Source of the DNA: Eutypa lata
Taxonomy: Eukaryota > Ascomycota > Sordariomycetes > Xylariales > Diatrypaceae
DNA: 64,000 nucleotides
Direction: 5' to 3'
NCBI GenBank assembly: GCA_022661535.1
Contig: JAKULF010000006.1
Location: 3,219,001-3,283,000 of the forward strand
In this document: one piece after another, positions 11,958-23,501 of the stretch
Layout of the letters: every line of letters starts with the position of its first letter
Position numbering within the stretch: position 1 is the stretch's first letter
Notes under the pieces: generated by a model
The model's database searches: none
Told to the model about the DNA's origin: nothing
Seen by the model: the letters and a program-made list of their open reading frames with translations, nothing else
Made by a program: the position numbers and the translations under genes

Positions 11958-13977
11958 TTAAACCCTTAAGTCGAAGCTGATTCGAGGGAGGTCAAGGGAT
12001 TCTGCTGTGTTTCCTAAAAGATCCGGCCAAAAAGAACCTAGCGCAGTGAAGTGGTGTTGTCGACCGGTGTTCCGTAATAAGGCCTTTGCTTTCTGTCCGA
12101 AGAACGGACATTCATCCATATCACCCTGCTTTCCAGTAATAATACTCATAGAGTAATATATAATGACATCGGTATATCCGGGCTTAAGAAAAGTCCGTGA
12201 TATATGCAAAGCTTCTTCCCACATTTCCTTAGCCGCAGCTTTTCCTTCTAGCTGATCCAGAATAGCCAGTCCTGCACGCATTGCAAAGGTTTGCAACATT
12301 TCAATGCGAGTTGTTGCTCGAATTTCTATGCGTAGCTCATCATAAATGGCCCTCGCACGAGTAAGCGAGGTAGCATCTTGCCGGTCAAATTTAGCTGCAT
12401 GCATGCATTTGCACAAATACGCATCAGCCAAGCAAGCTCTAAGGCGTACTCTGGCATTTGGTCTGGGTGTTAGCTCTATCTGCCTTTCCAGCTTTTCAAC
12501 GGCGCGGTCATATTCCCCTAGCTCACAAAGTATAGCGCTGAGGTGCGATGTCACTTTATTGCTGGGGGGTAGGTGACTGAGGATACTATAGGCTTCCTGA
12601 AACTGGCCAGAAAAGCGGTAGATGCAGCCGCGAACCAGAGCTCCACGGTAAGCCGCAATCCTATCAAGCTCTGAGAGGCCATCGGCAACAACCGGGGTGG
12701 GTAAAGTTTCAAGGGCACCCGTCAAGTTATTGGAGTCAATAGGTTTGTGGGATTTCCAAATCGCAATCTCAGTCAGTAGTGAATTCCATCGGCGGTCATC
12801 CAGAAGAGGGATGTTGCAGTCCAATTCGGGAATTTCACGGTTGTATAAACGGTCAATTTGCGCTTTCCTCAGTTTGAACCTTGCATCGAGAAGAGCATGC
12901 TCTTCTAAATCTCGGGCAGTAGCCTGTAGCACGTTCGTAATAGCCGACATTACCTTCTCTTTCCACGGCCAATCCCCGAAGTAAGAGGACGCTAAACAGG
13001 CCTCTACAAGCTGCGAGGGTGCCTGAGCGAAGTAATTGGTAACCTGTGGCTTGACCACAAAAGAAAGCACTCGATCCAGGCATGGGAGGAACATTTCGCA
13101 AAATGAGGTAAAACTAGCCGATTTAGCACGTAATCATGCAATAGCACTCCAGGAATACTACTTACTCCAATGTATGAACCGATTGGCTCTTCGGGAACGC
13201 ATGAGAAACTAACCGGACAGCCTCGATTTCCCATGTATGTGATTGCGATGCGTCATATATAAAGCTGCCCAATCGATGGTCCAATCTTAGGAAGCCCAGG
13301 GTAGATTTAACCAGACCAACGTATTCAAGACCTTGCAGAGCGCGATCATACCTTGGCTCATCTTCAAGAGGGCTGGTCATTTGCGGAGGGATACCGACAG
13401 TATTGCCACAGCTATCCCACGCGATAGATGGTGATCGACACCGATCAAGTAAGCTGGACGGTATCTGAATGTCACCGAAGCAATAGAGTGTGTAGGCTAC
13501 GGATTGATAGTATTTGCCGTATTTATCCATGATCTGTTTATACCATTTCCCAAACGATTCATTAAAAGGGAAGGTATGTGCCCTCTTAAAAAGTTCGTAT
13601 CGTGACTTCTCTGGTAAGGCCAAAATGGTGTCCAATGATTCTCTGGTACGCGGATTACGATGCGCATCAAAGGTCGCATAAAACAACCCAACCAACGCGA
13701 AGGGGCCCCCAATATGATACGAGGTATGTATCAACTCCGCCCTTAGGGTTTTCTGGACGCGGAGGCCAAGAGTACGGGAAAGGATATAAGCTCTTAACAT
13801 ATCGTTCCTGGCTACCTTGGAAGGAAACGAGGGCAGTTCGAAGCGAATGCTCAGCTTGGAAGAACTTCGGTGTATCTGGAAGTACAGTAGTACAATAAAA
13901 CAGAGCATCTTGTAAAATGCTGCGAGTTTCGAACGGCTGTTGATCGATTGCAGACCTAATATCAAGGGTCTCACCAT
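11958..13977 (-). CDS. TPR-like protein resembling the C-terminal half of fungal NLRs
   Basis: Two exons, 13166-13977 and 11958-13113, separated by a 52-bp GTAAGT...CTAG intron, join in phase and encode about 655 residues. The last 350 residues are helical, with TPR-like alternation of small and aromatic residues (for example 'RGCIYRFSGQFQEAYSIL', 'ELGEYDRAVEKLERQIEL'). The central part ('GLEYVGLVKS... HTWEIEAVRLVSHAFP') resembles the winged-helix-to-TPR linker of NB-ARC-TPR proteins. No Walker A (P-loop) or effector domain is present, so it is either a stand-alone TPR protein or a truncated NLR. A second open frame starts at an ATG at 14014, overlaps the 5' end in another frame and could reflect an unrecognised upstream exon. 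Function unknown. Splicing is well supported; the 5' end is uncertain. Confidence 0.6.
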
Positions 13978-14013
13978 TATCGCAAATACATATCAAGCGC
14001 ATTTTGTTTGACA

Positions 14014-14598
14014 AGTTGGCTAGGTGAACCTCGGTTTGTCGCAGAGCTAAGCTGGAGGATTAACAAGGTATATATAAAGCAGAGGAACAATGTTGTCTTA
14101 TATCTGAAGCCTTTATAATAAATGTAATAATAACATTATAAATAAAGCATTTTTAATTAAAATGTATTTATTAAATTTAAATTTAATATAACTTTTATAA
14201 ATAAAGTTTATTTTTATTTTTATGTATATATATAAAAAAGATATGTATTTATATTATTATATTCCCGTTTTAGCTATTAATAACAACTGTTAGCTTTTAT
14301 TAAGCATTTATGCATTTCTGTAATTATCGCATCACCTTTAAATGTTAGTGTTTTGGCATTCCTTTGCAGCTATCCTGCTGCCAACAACACTTGACTCCAT
14401 TCCCCGTGTGACATAAGTACCTTGCTAAATATCCACGGTTTCCACTCAGTACCGACACAATAACGATCAGAAACGAACAGCAGTTCATCTCCCGCAGATC
14501 TACAACCAGAACCCCTTCGCACTCCGTACGGAATAGAAAACCTAACGCTTGACCCTCCGTTGCCTCGTGCCAAATTACACTTTCTCGACCATCTCATC
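14014..14598. other. Intergenic region with a short AT-rich patch
   Basis: About 14110-14280 is strongly A/T-rich, a small RIP-like patch without element ends. The rest probably holds the divergent promoters of the TPR-like gene and the nucleotidyltransferase-like gene. Confidence 0.4.
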
Positions 14599-15470
14599 AT
14601 GGATCGAGAGGATCCCATGGACATGGAGGATCCGATCCTGCTTTCGGGGCCCATCATCCTTGCAAAAATTGGCGCTAAACAGGCTAGCCATAGTGGTCGC
14701 GGCCTTATAGAGGTACTCGACGTTATCAAAATCTTTGAGGACGCAGGTATATGTTGCTGTATCGTGGGAGCTCATCCTTTGCTTTATTATGCCGCTAAAG
14801 TAGTTCCCATGGTAAGTACTATAAACCTTACTAAGACCCAGACGCTAAAGTTGAATAGGATTGGCATATCTGCGTACTAGACGATTGCTTCGATAGAGCA
14901 AAGGCCATGTTCGACTCAGAACCACTAAACGACATCTATGAGCCATGGAACAAAATCCTACCCCAGGTCCGTACTTTACAGCATACTTACCCTCGGTATA
15001 CACTGAAAGGCGTGAATTTCTTCTTTTTTATCATGCCGGCATTCGAATACTGCATGCAGTAGGGATCTTCCGAGTTGGAAAGAAGCCAGTGGAATATCCC
15101 TTTTCCCAAGCTCGAACTTTTCGCGCAAAGCCTTCTGGATACGCAACGAAGCCTTGATCTTGTGAATCTCATCAACGGAATGGACTTATCTGAAGAGTGG
15201 GGAGAGGAGCACCTCGATTTGGATAAGCCTGGAGAACTCGAATACGCAAAGGAGAAAAACAAGAGACTCGTTGCTGCTCGTGGCGAGATTCCAGAGCTTC
15301 GGGTCCCGACATTACGCGAAACACCAAGGGATCTAAGGCAAGATTGGCAAAAGATGGTGAGAGGAAAACGACGCAGAATCAATATTGAAAAGCCGCTACA
15401 CCTGTATATTACACGGTTCCGGATGGTAGGCTCAGAGGATCCTCGACTACGAGAAGGGAGGAGTATATAG
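14599..15470 (+). pseudogene. Nucleotidyltransferase-like fungal protein with one in-frame stop
   Basis: Two exons (14599-14811 and 14859-15470) join in phase through a 47-bp GTAAGT...ATAG intron and would give about 274 residues. The N-terminal part 'DVIKIFEDAGICCCIVGAH' followed by 'DWHICVLDDCFDRA' fits a fungal family related to nucleotidyltransferases (AbiEii-like fold), recalled only as a hypothetical-protein family. The C-terminal half ('LSEEWGEEHLDLDKPGELEYA' and 'LYITRFRMVGSEDPRLRE') is also well conserved. A TAG at 15060-15062 (codon 139) interrupts the frame, while the sequence on both sides keeps the family pattern at the right spacing. No alternative splice removes it. An in-frame TTG at 14560 precedes the ATG but is not a credible start. 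Either a recent pseudogene, a sequencing error or stop readthrough. Confidence 0.68.
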
Positions 15471-16610
15471 GTGAGTGTAGTTGCCCTGCCATCATGCAAC
15501 AGGAAATCACGCGACGGCTCTATCTCCGACTTCCTATACTCCTTACTCAGTTCCCCGAGGCGAGATCTAGAGTGGAGAAAGGGGAAAGAGCAAGATAAGG
15601 GTCACGGTTGCGGCTTCAAAAGGGGATCAGCACACGGAACTCGGCTCCTGGAAGGTTCGAGGTCGTCTTGGATTAAGGGGAAGGATGAATTGCTAAGTGC
15701 TGGATCGGGAAGTGAGTCGACTAGAACTACTGTAGGCATTTACCGGGTTTGATAGCATAGCATAGCATACTGCATACATGCCCCCCGCCGCCACCACCTC
15801 CTATGAGGCAAAAAAATGATTTCGGAAAGTGGTAGACTAATTTGAGTAGGATAAGCTTTACATACAGATGTGATCTTTTCGGCTAACCTGATCAAGTCTG
15901 GCATGGCCGTGCCGCCCTTTCTCATTCTTTTTCTTTTTTCTTTTTTACAACAAATGGCATGGCTCGTTTCACGCCGAGATTTCAAGCCGGGATGTCCTGC
16001 AGCTATGTAATCACGTTCTCCTATAAATGGCGTACTATATATAACTGTCTTAAACTTACATTATACCTCGTCCTAATTAAAGATCAATAGATTTGGGAAC
16101 ACTATATGCAATGTGCGCTCCCAGAGAGAAAAGGGGGAATCGGGGAATGTGTCGATGAAGTTCCTGATATCGCATGTAGCACGTCTTTGAAGGCGAGCCA
16201 ACCACTGTCAGGTTGATAAAAGAGCGCTGCTTCGATTCAGAGATTAAGGACAACGGAATATTTGAAGTCAAGCAAACATTCCTGGCGTACAGTTGCCACT
16301 CTTCGCAGTCTTTTTGCGATAATAGCAACAAGTTCATATTATTCCTAAATGTCACAGTATACAAAGACTGATTAAAAGAGGGTTCAGGTTTTGAATTAAA
16401 AAAGAAAATGGGAAAGATGAGGTAAACGTTCTTACTCATCTAAATTACTACCAAGGGAAGTAATAATTACAACACAAAGTATATAACGTGTACTACAATA
16501 TTACAAAATCGATAGTAGTACATTTCTTAAAGATCCGAATGTCTGATTATTGGCAGCAGGTACGCACGAGAAAGGATTGAGATGTTGTTTATCGAAGCGA
16601 ACAATACTAT
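15471..16610. other. Intergenic region, no supported gene
   Basis: A minus-strand frame at 16077-16439 encodes 120 residues but has no recognised domain or splice partners. A short GATAGCATAGCATAGCATA simple repeat lies near 15750. Nothing else is evident. Confidence 0.35.
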
Positions 16611-17764
16611 CTAGAATCCAACTAGAAATACCACAATCGTAGGGAGTGCAGCAACCCAGACCCAGTCGAAGACATCGTGGCGCATATATATTCCATAAGA
16701 TCCACTCTCAAGCACCGTTTCGTAGGTGTAGGCAACACCATCACCGTCAACGTCAACATTCGGCAGCTTGGTCGCATTTACCCGCATGCACAACAGCTCC
16801 GGCCCGCCCGTCGTTGGCAGGATGGCCGTAGGAGGCGCGTCGGGGTTCGTCGGCAGCTCGGCGCTCATCAGGAACATGTGGACGCGGTTGGCCGCGTAGT
16901 GGTACGCTCGGCTATCGCTCCCGTTCTGCGTCGCGCTGATGTTGGTGTAAAACGCCGACCCGTGGTTCCACTCCTCTGTGAAGCCTTTCTCCTTAGTGTC
17001 GTTGCCGGCGGCGGTGATATTCCTGATGAGCGGGGTGCCGAAGAAAAACTCCTGGAACGACGGCAGGGCGGCACCCAGGCTGTCCTGGCACTCGGGGAGC
17101 TCGTCGAACGGCTTGCTTTCGAAGAAATGGCAGTCTTCGCCGGTAGGCTTCGGTATTAGCGCCAGGATGGCGTCGACGCATTGCTGTCCCAAGATAGGGG
17201 CGCAGCTGGCGCTGTTGCCGTCCTCTTCGGTGTACCCGTTCGTCAAGTTCACCGGAAGGTCTACCGCGTTCGTTGCCGCCCTGATGCAAAAAGGACCGGT
17301 AGCGCCGTCGAGAGCATCCGAGATATTGCCCTTGGCCGGCCAGGCGAAGTCGTAAGTTGTACTCACGACGTGGGGATCGACGGCTTCATACAATTCGCCC
17401 TCGGCGTCGGGTACTGCAGTATCACTGACGTTGATGCCTAATAATTATCCATAGGGTTCGAGGGATTAATTAGATGATTGTCATAACTATGATTGATAAA
17501 TCATTTTCGAGGGGCTTACGTACGCCATGTCCATTCAGCGCCTCGAAGTACCGAGTCCTCAGCTAAGGAATCCCAATATCGCTCAAAGGGCTTGAAAGAC
17601 ACCGAGCGTGTCATAGTAGGGTTCAATGCCGCTATTTCGAGGACATCATGGGCTGATGGTTCGAGATAAGGGAATGTAGGTTGTGTCCATTGGTCGTCAG
17701 GGCCATACTGCACTGCATTGGTGCCTATTATGAGCGATGCGATGAAGAGTGTAGCTCTACCCAT
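16611..17764 (-). CDS. Predicted secreted or GPI-anchored glycoprotein of unknown function
   Basis: Two exons, 17524-17764 and 16611-17437, separated by an 86-bp intron (GTACGT...TTAG), give about 355 residues in phase. The N-terminus 'MGRATLFIASLIIGTNA' is a signal peptide. The mature part has about eight N-glycosylation sequons (NVS, NIS, NLT, NIT, NDT, NGS, NAT) and several cysteines around 'CAPILGQQCVDAIL'. The protein ends in a hydrophobic stretch 'WVAALPTIVVFLVGF' right at the stop codon, as expected for a GPI-attachment signal. No catalytic motif was recognised. It is probably cell-surface exposed. It heads a run of three genes for secreted products. Confidence 0.75.
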
Positions 17765-18537
17765 CTTACAGTCTTCGTTAATAAGGGATATGAATGCAGA
17801 GACTAGGCCGACAGAAGAGGTGGATAGACGTTAATACTCTTGCCGTGGTAAGTGCAGGCGAAAAATGCTTAAGATTTGATTTTCAGTTGCAAACTAATTA
17901 GTAAGGCGATATAGAAAGGGGGAAGATGGTGAATGAGATCTCATACTTGAAAAGCTGTTCATAAATAAAAGAAAGCTGGGTGCTTGGATCCTTAGACCAA
18001 GCCCATTATGATGTATGCCGAGGCGATTTGCAAGGCTCGGCATTACAGAAGGATTTCTGATGATTATAACATTCCGTTCTGTTAGCTGTGAAGGTGTGGC
18101 GCAATGGCATATGCCGTTGGTCGTGTTTGGAGGCGAAGTGGAACTAACAACACCCCTTTCTCCATTCCCCAGAGGGTTTGACACAGCCTTACACACGTCA
18201 CTACTACACCTACTCCTTGCATATGGCAGTCCACATGCATAGGAAACACGGGGGAATTTATTTACGTCGGATCTAAGAAATCCGGTGCATAATTAATTGG
18301 CTTAGCTTACTCGGATAACACTGACTAATAACTATTGTAAACAAAACAACACAATCCAAGTCTTCCCCTCCCCTCCTCCTTTGCCAGCTATGTACCCAAT
18401 GGCTATGAAACTACTATGAGTTGAGTATAACCTTCCACCCGAAACATTTCGAAGGCAGAGTTGCAACGAATGTGATTTGAAGTATCCAAGTAGCAAGCTT
18501 AATAGCCAGAGACTGGACCCCCATGAAGCAGCTTCCA
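17765..18537. other. Intergenic region between two secreted-protein genes
   Basis: Promoter region of the upstream gene and 3' region of the next. Only short frames without features; nothing further is seen. Confidence 0.4.
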
Positions 18538-18936
18538 TCATTCGCACGTGTACGATACATAGACAATACCCATGCCCTCGAGGGAAACCTGGCAACTGTA
18601 GTTCCCGTCCGCTAGCTCCCCATCATCGTCGGCTTCCTCCTTGGTTCTTTCCCAAATCGGTTCGCCCATGCACCCCGCGCTGCTCGGGTTCCCGTCGTAG
18701 AGCGATACCTTGCACCCATCGTCCCAGTCCGAGATCAGCATGGCTTGGACGTCTTCGAGGCCGAGCAAGCTGCAATTTTCTTGGCAAGGCAAGCCTCCGC
18801 GATCGGTGTCAGCGGCGCCGCCGTTGTCGCCACAGTTTGGCTGCGTGTCCCAGAACTCGAGCAGCCATGCATCGGTTTGGCCGAGGAGTAGAGGGATGGC
18901 GAGAGATAGTGCATAGAAGGCGCCGAAGCCGTACAT
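18538..18936 (-). CDS. Small secreted cysteine-containing protein (effector-like)
   Basis: A single exon of 132 residues starting with a hydrophobic signal sequence ('FYALSLAIPLLLGQTDA'). The mature region is about 110 residues, acidic and glycine-rich, with seven cysteines in contexts such as 'PNCGDNGG', 'LPCQENCS', 'DDGCKVSLYDG' and 'YSCQVSLEG', ending in 'YTCE'. Size, secretion signal and cysteine content fit fungal small secreted proteins, including candidate effectors. No family was recognised. The ATG at 18936 is the only start that preserves the signal peptide. Confidence 0.68.
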   Translation of the reverse strand: MYGFGAFYALSLAIPLLLGQTDAWLLEFWDTQPNCGDNGGAADTDRGGLPCQENCSLLGLEDVQAMLISDWDDGCKVSLYDGNPSSAGCMGEPIWERTKEEADDDGELADGNYSCQVSLEGMGIVYVSYTCE

Positions 18937-20311
18937 TGTAAGTTCGTTGGAAGCGGAGGTGAATTAATGCTAGAGTAAAAAAGAGAGTTGCGGTAGTCTG
19001 AAATTGGTGAATATTTGGACCAGAGTAGTTATTGGTTAAGTTTCAGTGGACTAGATATCCGACTTAAGTTTAAAACGCTGTAGTTGCTCTCGTTGGAGGT
19101 GGTGATTTCTGATCTTGCTGAAGTTGATCGTATTATACCATTATATATTCACTGGCTTGAAGGAAGTCAGCATCCAGATTCATTTGTATCTCCTGTGAAT
19201 CTGCATAAAACAGACGTCATCTGTAAATTGATGTTTTTCTTTATTTAACATGAGGTGCTCCATTTCGGGCCCATCGTCACGGTCCGCCTCATCCTTTCGG
19301 TTTCCTTCACAGCAACGTGCGATCTGTCACAAGGACAGGTAAGGCAAGAAGTATTTGATTTGAATCATGTATGACGTCGATACAAACCTATCTCTTTTAT
19401 CCACGTATGCCGATTTGCTGAAGCCTACTGTGATGTCTCACGGAAGGAATAGAAAAGTGCGCCAACACCAGAGGCATGATGTTAGAACAAGACTATTCAG
19501 ACCCGTAAGCTTAGTTCAAGTTATCATGTAAATCAAGTAGCATGGTATTTGAAAATATACGGCTACTGCTTTTGCTTTTGACGTCAGAATGTTGAGAAGG
19601 CTCAATGGAGTTCAAGTGCTGGTAGAATTGGTTTAAGTAGGTAGGTTTCTTGTAAGTACACGACAACAATTACTTAGGCTACTTCCAGTGCATTATACGT
19701 TTTTTGCTCAATATCGTGACAACTAGGGCACCTGTGAAGAGTTGTAAGTTAGGTTGTATGCATGCATGTGGAAATGCAACGCCAAGCGGTTTCATACAAC
19801 AGTTGTAAGCCAACAACAACAACACCAACACCACTCGCCACCGCCATCTTTGAGCATATGGCGAGATAGCTTCGCCGCAGCTACAGTCATAATCAAGGTA
19901 CAATTTGACGTCACTAGTTGATCCGCCCGGGTTCTATAGAGAATTTAGAACAAAGTATGTGGCTAATGATTTATACTATCGATTCTCTGTGAAGCCATTA
20001 CGTAGGTCGAAATAACTTGCCACGAGTAAGTACTTTGAAAATTTCGTTACCAGGTAGGAGGAATATCTATTATTATCAATGGGCAAGAGAGAGGATAACA
20101 AAATGCAAATAGTTGCTAGGTATGTAAATACAAAGTCTGGAATAGGAGACAGCCAGAATTATAAATAGGCGACACAAATCCAATAATTATCGGTTCCATT
20201 ATCGTATCAAACTCACCACTTCTCATCACACGGCAGAGCACGACCACCACGAAACTACTAGATTCTTGAAATTTGCCTTGACTGCAACAGACACACAAAC
20301 CAACTTTCACC
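18937..20311. other. Intergenic region, no supported gene
   Basis: Probable promoters of the small secreted protein (left) and of the secreted-protein gene starting at 20312 (right). Short frames only. No repeat or RNA structure recognised. Confidence 0.4.
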
Positions 20312-21620
20312 ATGAACATCAAGACCCTTTGCAGCGTGCTAGCCCTCGGCCTTTTTGCAGCTGGCGCGAACTCGCAAGACGGTGCCATCAACTTCGATGT
20401 GTACAGCGTCAGCGACTGCGGGGATGACCCCAATAACCTTGAGGTTCTGTCTACGCAATTGACCCTTGAACCCCCTGGTGGAGACTCAGGGTGGTCTGAA
20501 TGCATGGAGACCTCTATAGACCTCTCAAATTGGCCAGTTACTGATGAAGGCAAATACAGCATCTGGGTTGACACAAACACGTTGGACAACGATTGCGAGT
20601 TAACTTTTTACCAATATCTCGACCAGAGTGAACAGAAACGGTATGTATGGCAATTCACGAGCTGTCGCTTTACAATAATCGTTCTACCACTTATAATAGA
20701 GGCTAATACATGATTGTAGTATGTTGGTTCATAATTCCCTAATTCATCTTTTATTTTCCTTACCAGGGAAGGGGGGATCTGCTGAAGTAAGGCGTCCGGT
20801 TTCTAGATACGATGTTAACTGCTAGCAGATCAAGATTCAGCTTGCCGACAAATGTTTCGAATGATGAATACGAATAGGACCCCCTGTGGTGACTTGGAGG
20901 TGTCTGGAAAGTTTGGCTACTCGTAAGTGCTATATAATATTCGTTGAGCTGAACCTACGTTAAATTTCGCTGACACTTAGGCCACAGCTACTGTTGCAAT
21001 CAAAAATGCCTCGACAATCTCTCACCATGGAAGCGAGGCATAGAAGGACCCGTTGAAAATGTCGCCGAGGTTAAGCGAGCACCACTGCTCAGCCATGTAG
21101 TCCAACGAGATGACTCTTGCAGATACGTGAAGGACGAGGATTCTTTTACCACTTACGGACCTCAAACGGTGGCAAGTGCCGAGACGGAATGTCTTATTGA
21201 TAGCACCAATTGCGGGTCAGTGGTAACTCACACAAGCGGCATCGAGCTTACCGACGGCTGGAACATCCAGGCCAGCGTCGGGATCGATATTTTCAAGATC
21301 GTTTCAGTCGAGCTCTCTGGCGGGTACGAGCATTCTGAGACCGAGATTCACGAATTTTCGGTCCAGCACTTCGCGCCCATTGAAGACGGGCACCGGGGAC
21401 GGGCTTATTTCCAGCCGTTGAACATCTGTACGTTCCTTTCCCACCGGTATTTTCACGGGCGATAACACTGCTAATACTATGCCAAGGCGGGAAGGGTCAT
21501 TTTGAAGGCAACTGCGGTGTTTTGGATCTGGGGATTCTGGGCGACGAACCTTTTTGCGTTCCAAAACTCCTACCCGGCAATGTACCGGATGGCACGTTAG
21601 GGGTTATTACTACGGATTAA
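20312..21620 (+). pseudogene. Secreted beta-rich protein gene, five exons, with an in-frame stop in micro-exon 2
   Basis: The exon chain 20312-20640, 20767-20786, 20829-20922, 20988-21427 and 21487-21620 joins in consistent phase (339 codons). The product starts with a signal peptide ('MNIKTLCSVLALGLFAAGANS') and has paired cysteines through exons 1-5. Exon 4 holds a Thr/Ser/Gly-rich stretch of alternating polar and hydrophobic residues ('ELTDGWNIQASVGIDIF', 'VELSGGYEHSETEIHEFS') typical of extended beta strands. This loosely recalls secreted beta-structured proteins, including aerolysin-fold members, but no family is claimed. A TGA at 20783-20785 lies in the 20-nt exon 2. I found no other splice route that keeps the frame into exon 3. 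The gene is therefore either a recent pseudogene or misread at this point. Confidence 0.6.
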
Positions 21621-22362
21621 AGTTCTTTCTTTCTCGATGTATAAGGTTATGTGGGATTATAATGAAAATTTCTATCGAGCTCGGGTATAAAGTTTTTGTT
21701 CACGAACGCTAGTGTATGTGCGTACTACGGAGCCGATGGCGGGACCGGGGTACATACAGGATGGAATGGAGCTGGAGGGAAGATCTACAAGGCCGGGGAA
21801 CAGTTTGACTACACAGTGGACCGATTTAATGCTTAGATGGCATCAATTATTTCGTATTATGCGTGCATACATATATGCATTGAAATGTTTTCCGGGTAAC
21901 TAGTGTCAATACCAGTAGACTCCCTGATAAGTATGAGCGCTTGGCACACATGTGGAAACATTATTGTGCGTGCATCATCACCTGAAGATTGTATTGATGT
22001 AGGCCGTGTGCTATATTAAGTAATAACATTTAGGAATCTATTCTAGCTTCATAGGATGGGTATTGGGGTATTGTAAGTATAGAGAATTGAGAAACACTAT
22101 TTGGTTCTCAACTCTGCTTAGAAAGTAGGTCGTTATGGGTATTCGGTAGTCTATGTGTTTCGTTTATCATGATAACCCCGCAGATGCGCCGCTGTGACCG
22201 TGGCCGTGTTAAAATCACAAACTCGCCGAAGACTCCACCGCTGATGCCCGCCTGAGTACCCACCTTTAGTTTAGTCGTTTTCGTGCTGAAAGATGGTGAT
22301 AATGGAACGCCCCCCTTTTCTTGTTTTCCCCCCTCTTCTCCTCCCCTCTTCTCTCTCTCTGT
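21621..22362. other. Intergenic region
   Basis: Converging 3' ends of the secreted-protein gene and the SDR gene. A C/T-rich tract lies at about 22310-22360, close to the SDR stop. No gene seen. Confidence 0.45.
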
Positions 22363-23501
22363 TCACCACGCGGTATGGCCACCGTCCATGATTAGGTTGT
22401 TACCCGTCATGAAGGAGCTCGCGTTGCTGAGGAGGAAGAGGGCGGCGCCCTTGAACTCGGTGGTGGAGGCGAGACGGCCCATCATGTTCTCGGCCTCCCA
22501 GGTCTCGCGGAGTCCCGGGACCTCCTCGAAGTTCTTGAGCACCATCGGCGTCAGGATGTGGCCCGGGCTGATGCAGTTGACGCGGATGCCGCCGCTGCCA
22601 TCCTTACGGATCGGGCTCCACTCCATGGCGAGGTTGCGCGAGAGCTGGATGACGGCCGCCTTGGACGAGTTGTACACGGGCGAGAGCAGGCCCTTGTTGG
22701 CGACCAGGCCGCTCATGCTCGCGATCAGGCAGATGCTGCCGTGGCACTTGTACTTGAACATCTGGCGCGCCGCCGCCGTCGCCGTCATCATCACCCCCGT
22801 GTAGTTCACCGCCAGCATCTTGGCCACGTCTTCCTCTGTGTACTCCATCGCCGGCGTCAGCTGCTGAATCCCCGCTGCGGCGATCACGCCGTCCAGCCGT
22901 TGGTGCTTGCTGGCTATCTCGCTGATCGTGTTGTCGAGAGCAGCCACGTCAATAACGTCCTGCTGCCGGTACTGCAGCGACCCGCCCCAATGGTTGGCTC
23001 GCCTCAGCGCCTCGTCGTAATCTTGATGGGGGTGCTCGTCCTTGTCAAAACAGTAGACTATGTTTCCCTTATCAGTATGCCCATCATTTAATTAAAATAA
23101 AAAAAAGTATGGTGTCCAGAGCTGAGAAAGGAGGTGGAGGTTCGATTTGGTGGGAGGGGCATTTGCTTACCGTTTGCGCCGGCCTCCACAAGAGCTTCGG
23201 CAAGGGCGAGACCTAAGCCCTGGGCACCACCTGTTACGATACAGACCCTTCTATTCAGGTCGAAGTCCGCGAAACTCTTTCCTCCAATGGCCTCGTCCCT
23301 GCTGGGCGCAATCCCATGTGTAGGATTTTCTCTGGAGGAAGGAGGAGTTGCCGTTGATCCCTTCTTTTCCCACTCTTGGATCGATCTAATCTGCGTCAGA
23401 CGAGTTACCGGCACTCTGCTCTGAAATGAACGAGTGCATAAGGCGACGCTTGGTCTAAACCGGGCGACCGTCTGTGCCAATCTCGTGGATTGGATAGACA
23501 T
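22363..23501 (-). CDS. Short-chain dehydrogenase/reductase with a mitochondrial-type leader
   Basis: Two exons (23171-23501 and 22363-23057) with a 113-bp GTAAGC...ATAG intron give about 341 residues. The first 40 residues are rich in Arg/Ser/Thr and lack acids, like a mitochondrial presequence. The Rossmann cofactor motif is 'VTGGAQGLG' (about residues 93-101). The catalytic set follows: Ser in 'LIASMSG', then 'YNSSK' (YxxxK), then the 'RVNCISPGHILT' loop. The C-terminal 'FMTGNNLIMDGGHTAW' is also classical. An NAD(P)-dependent polyol or sugar dehydrogenase (arabinitol dehydrogenase or sorbose reductase type) is the closest guess. The usual NNAG motif reads 'IAAAG'. No neighbouring pathway genes help assign the substrate. 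Confidence 0.9.

Noticed and set aside
16077..16439. 120-codon minus-strand frame
   Set aside because: No recognisable domain, signal peptide or splice partner; composition resembles intergenic DNA.
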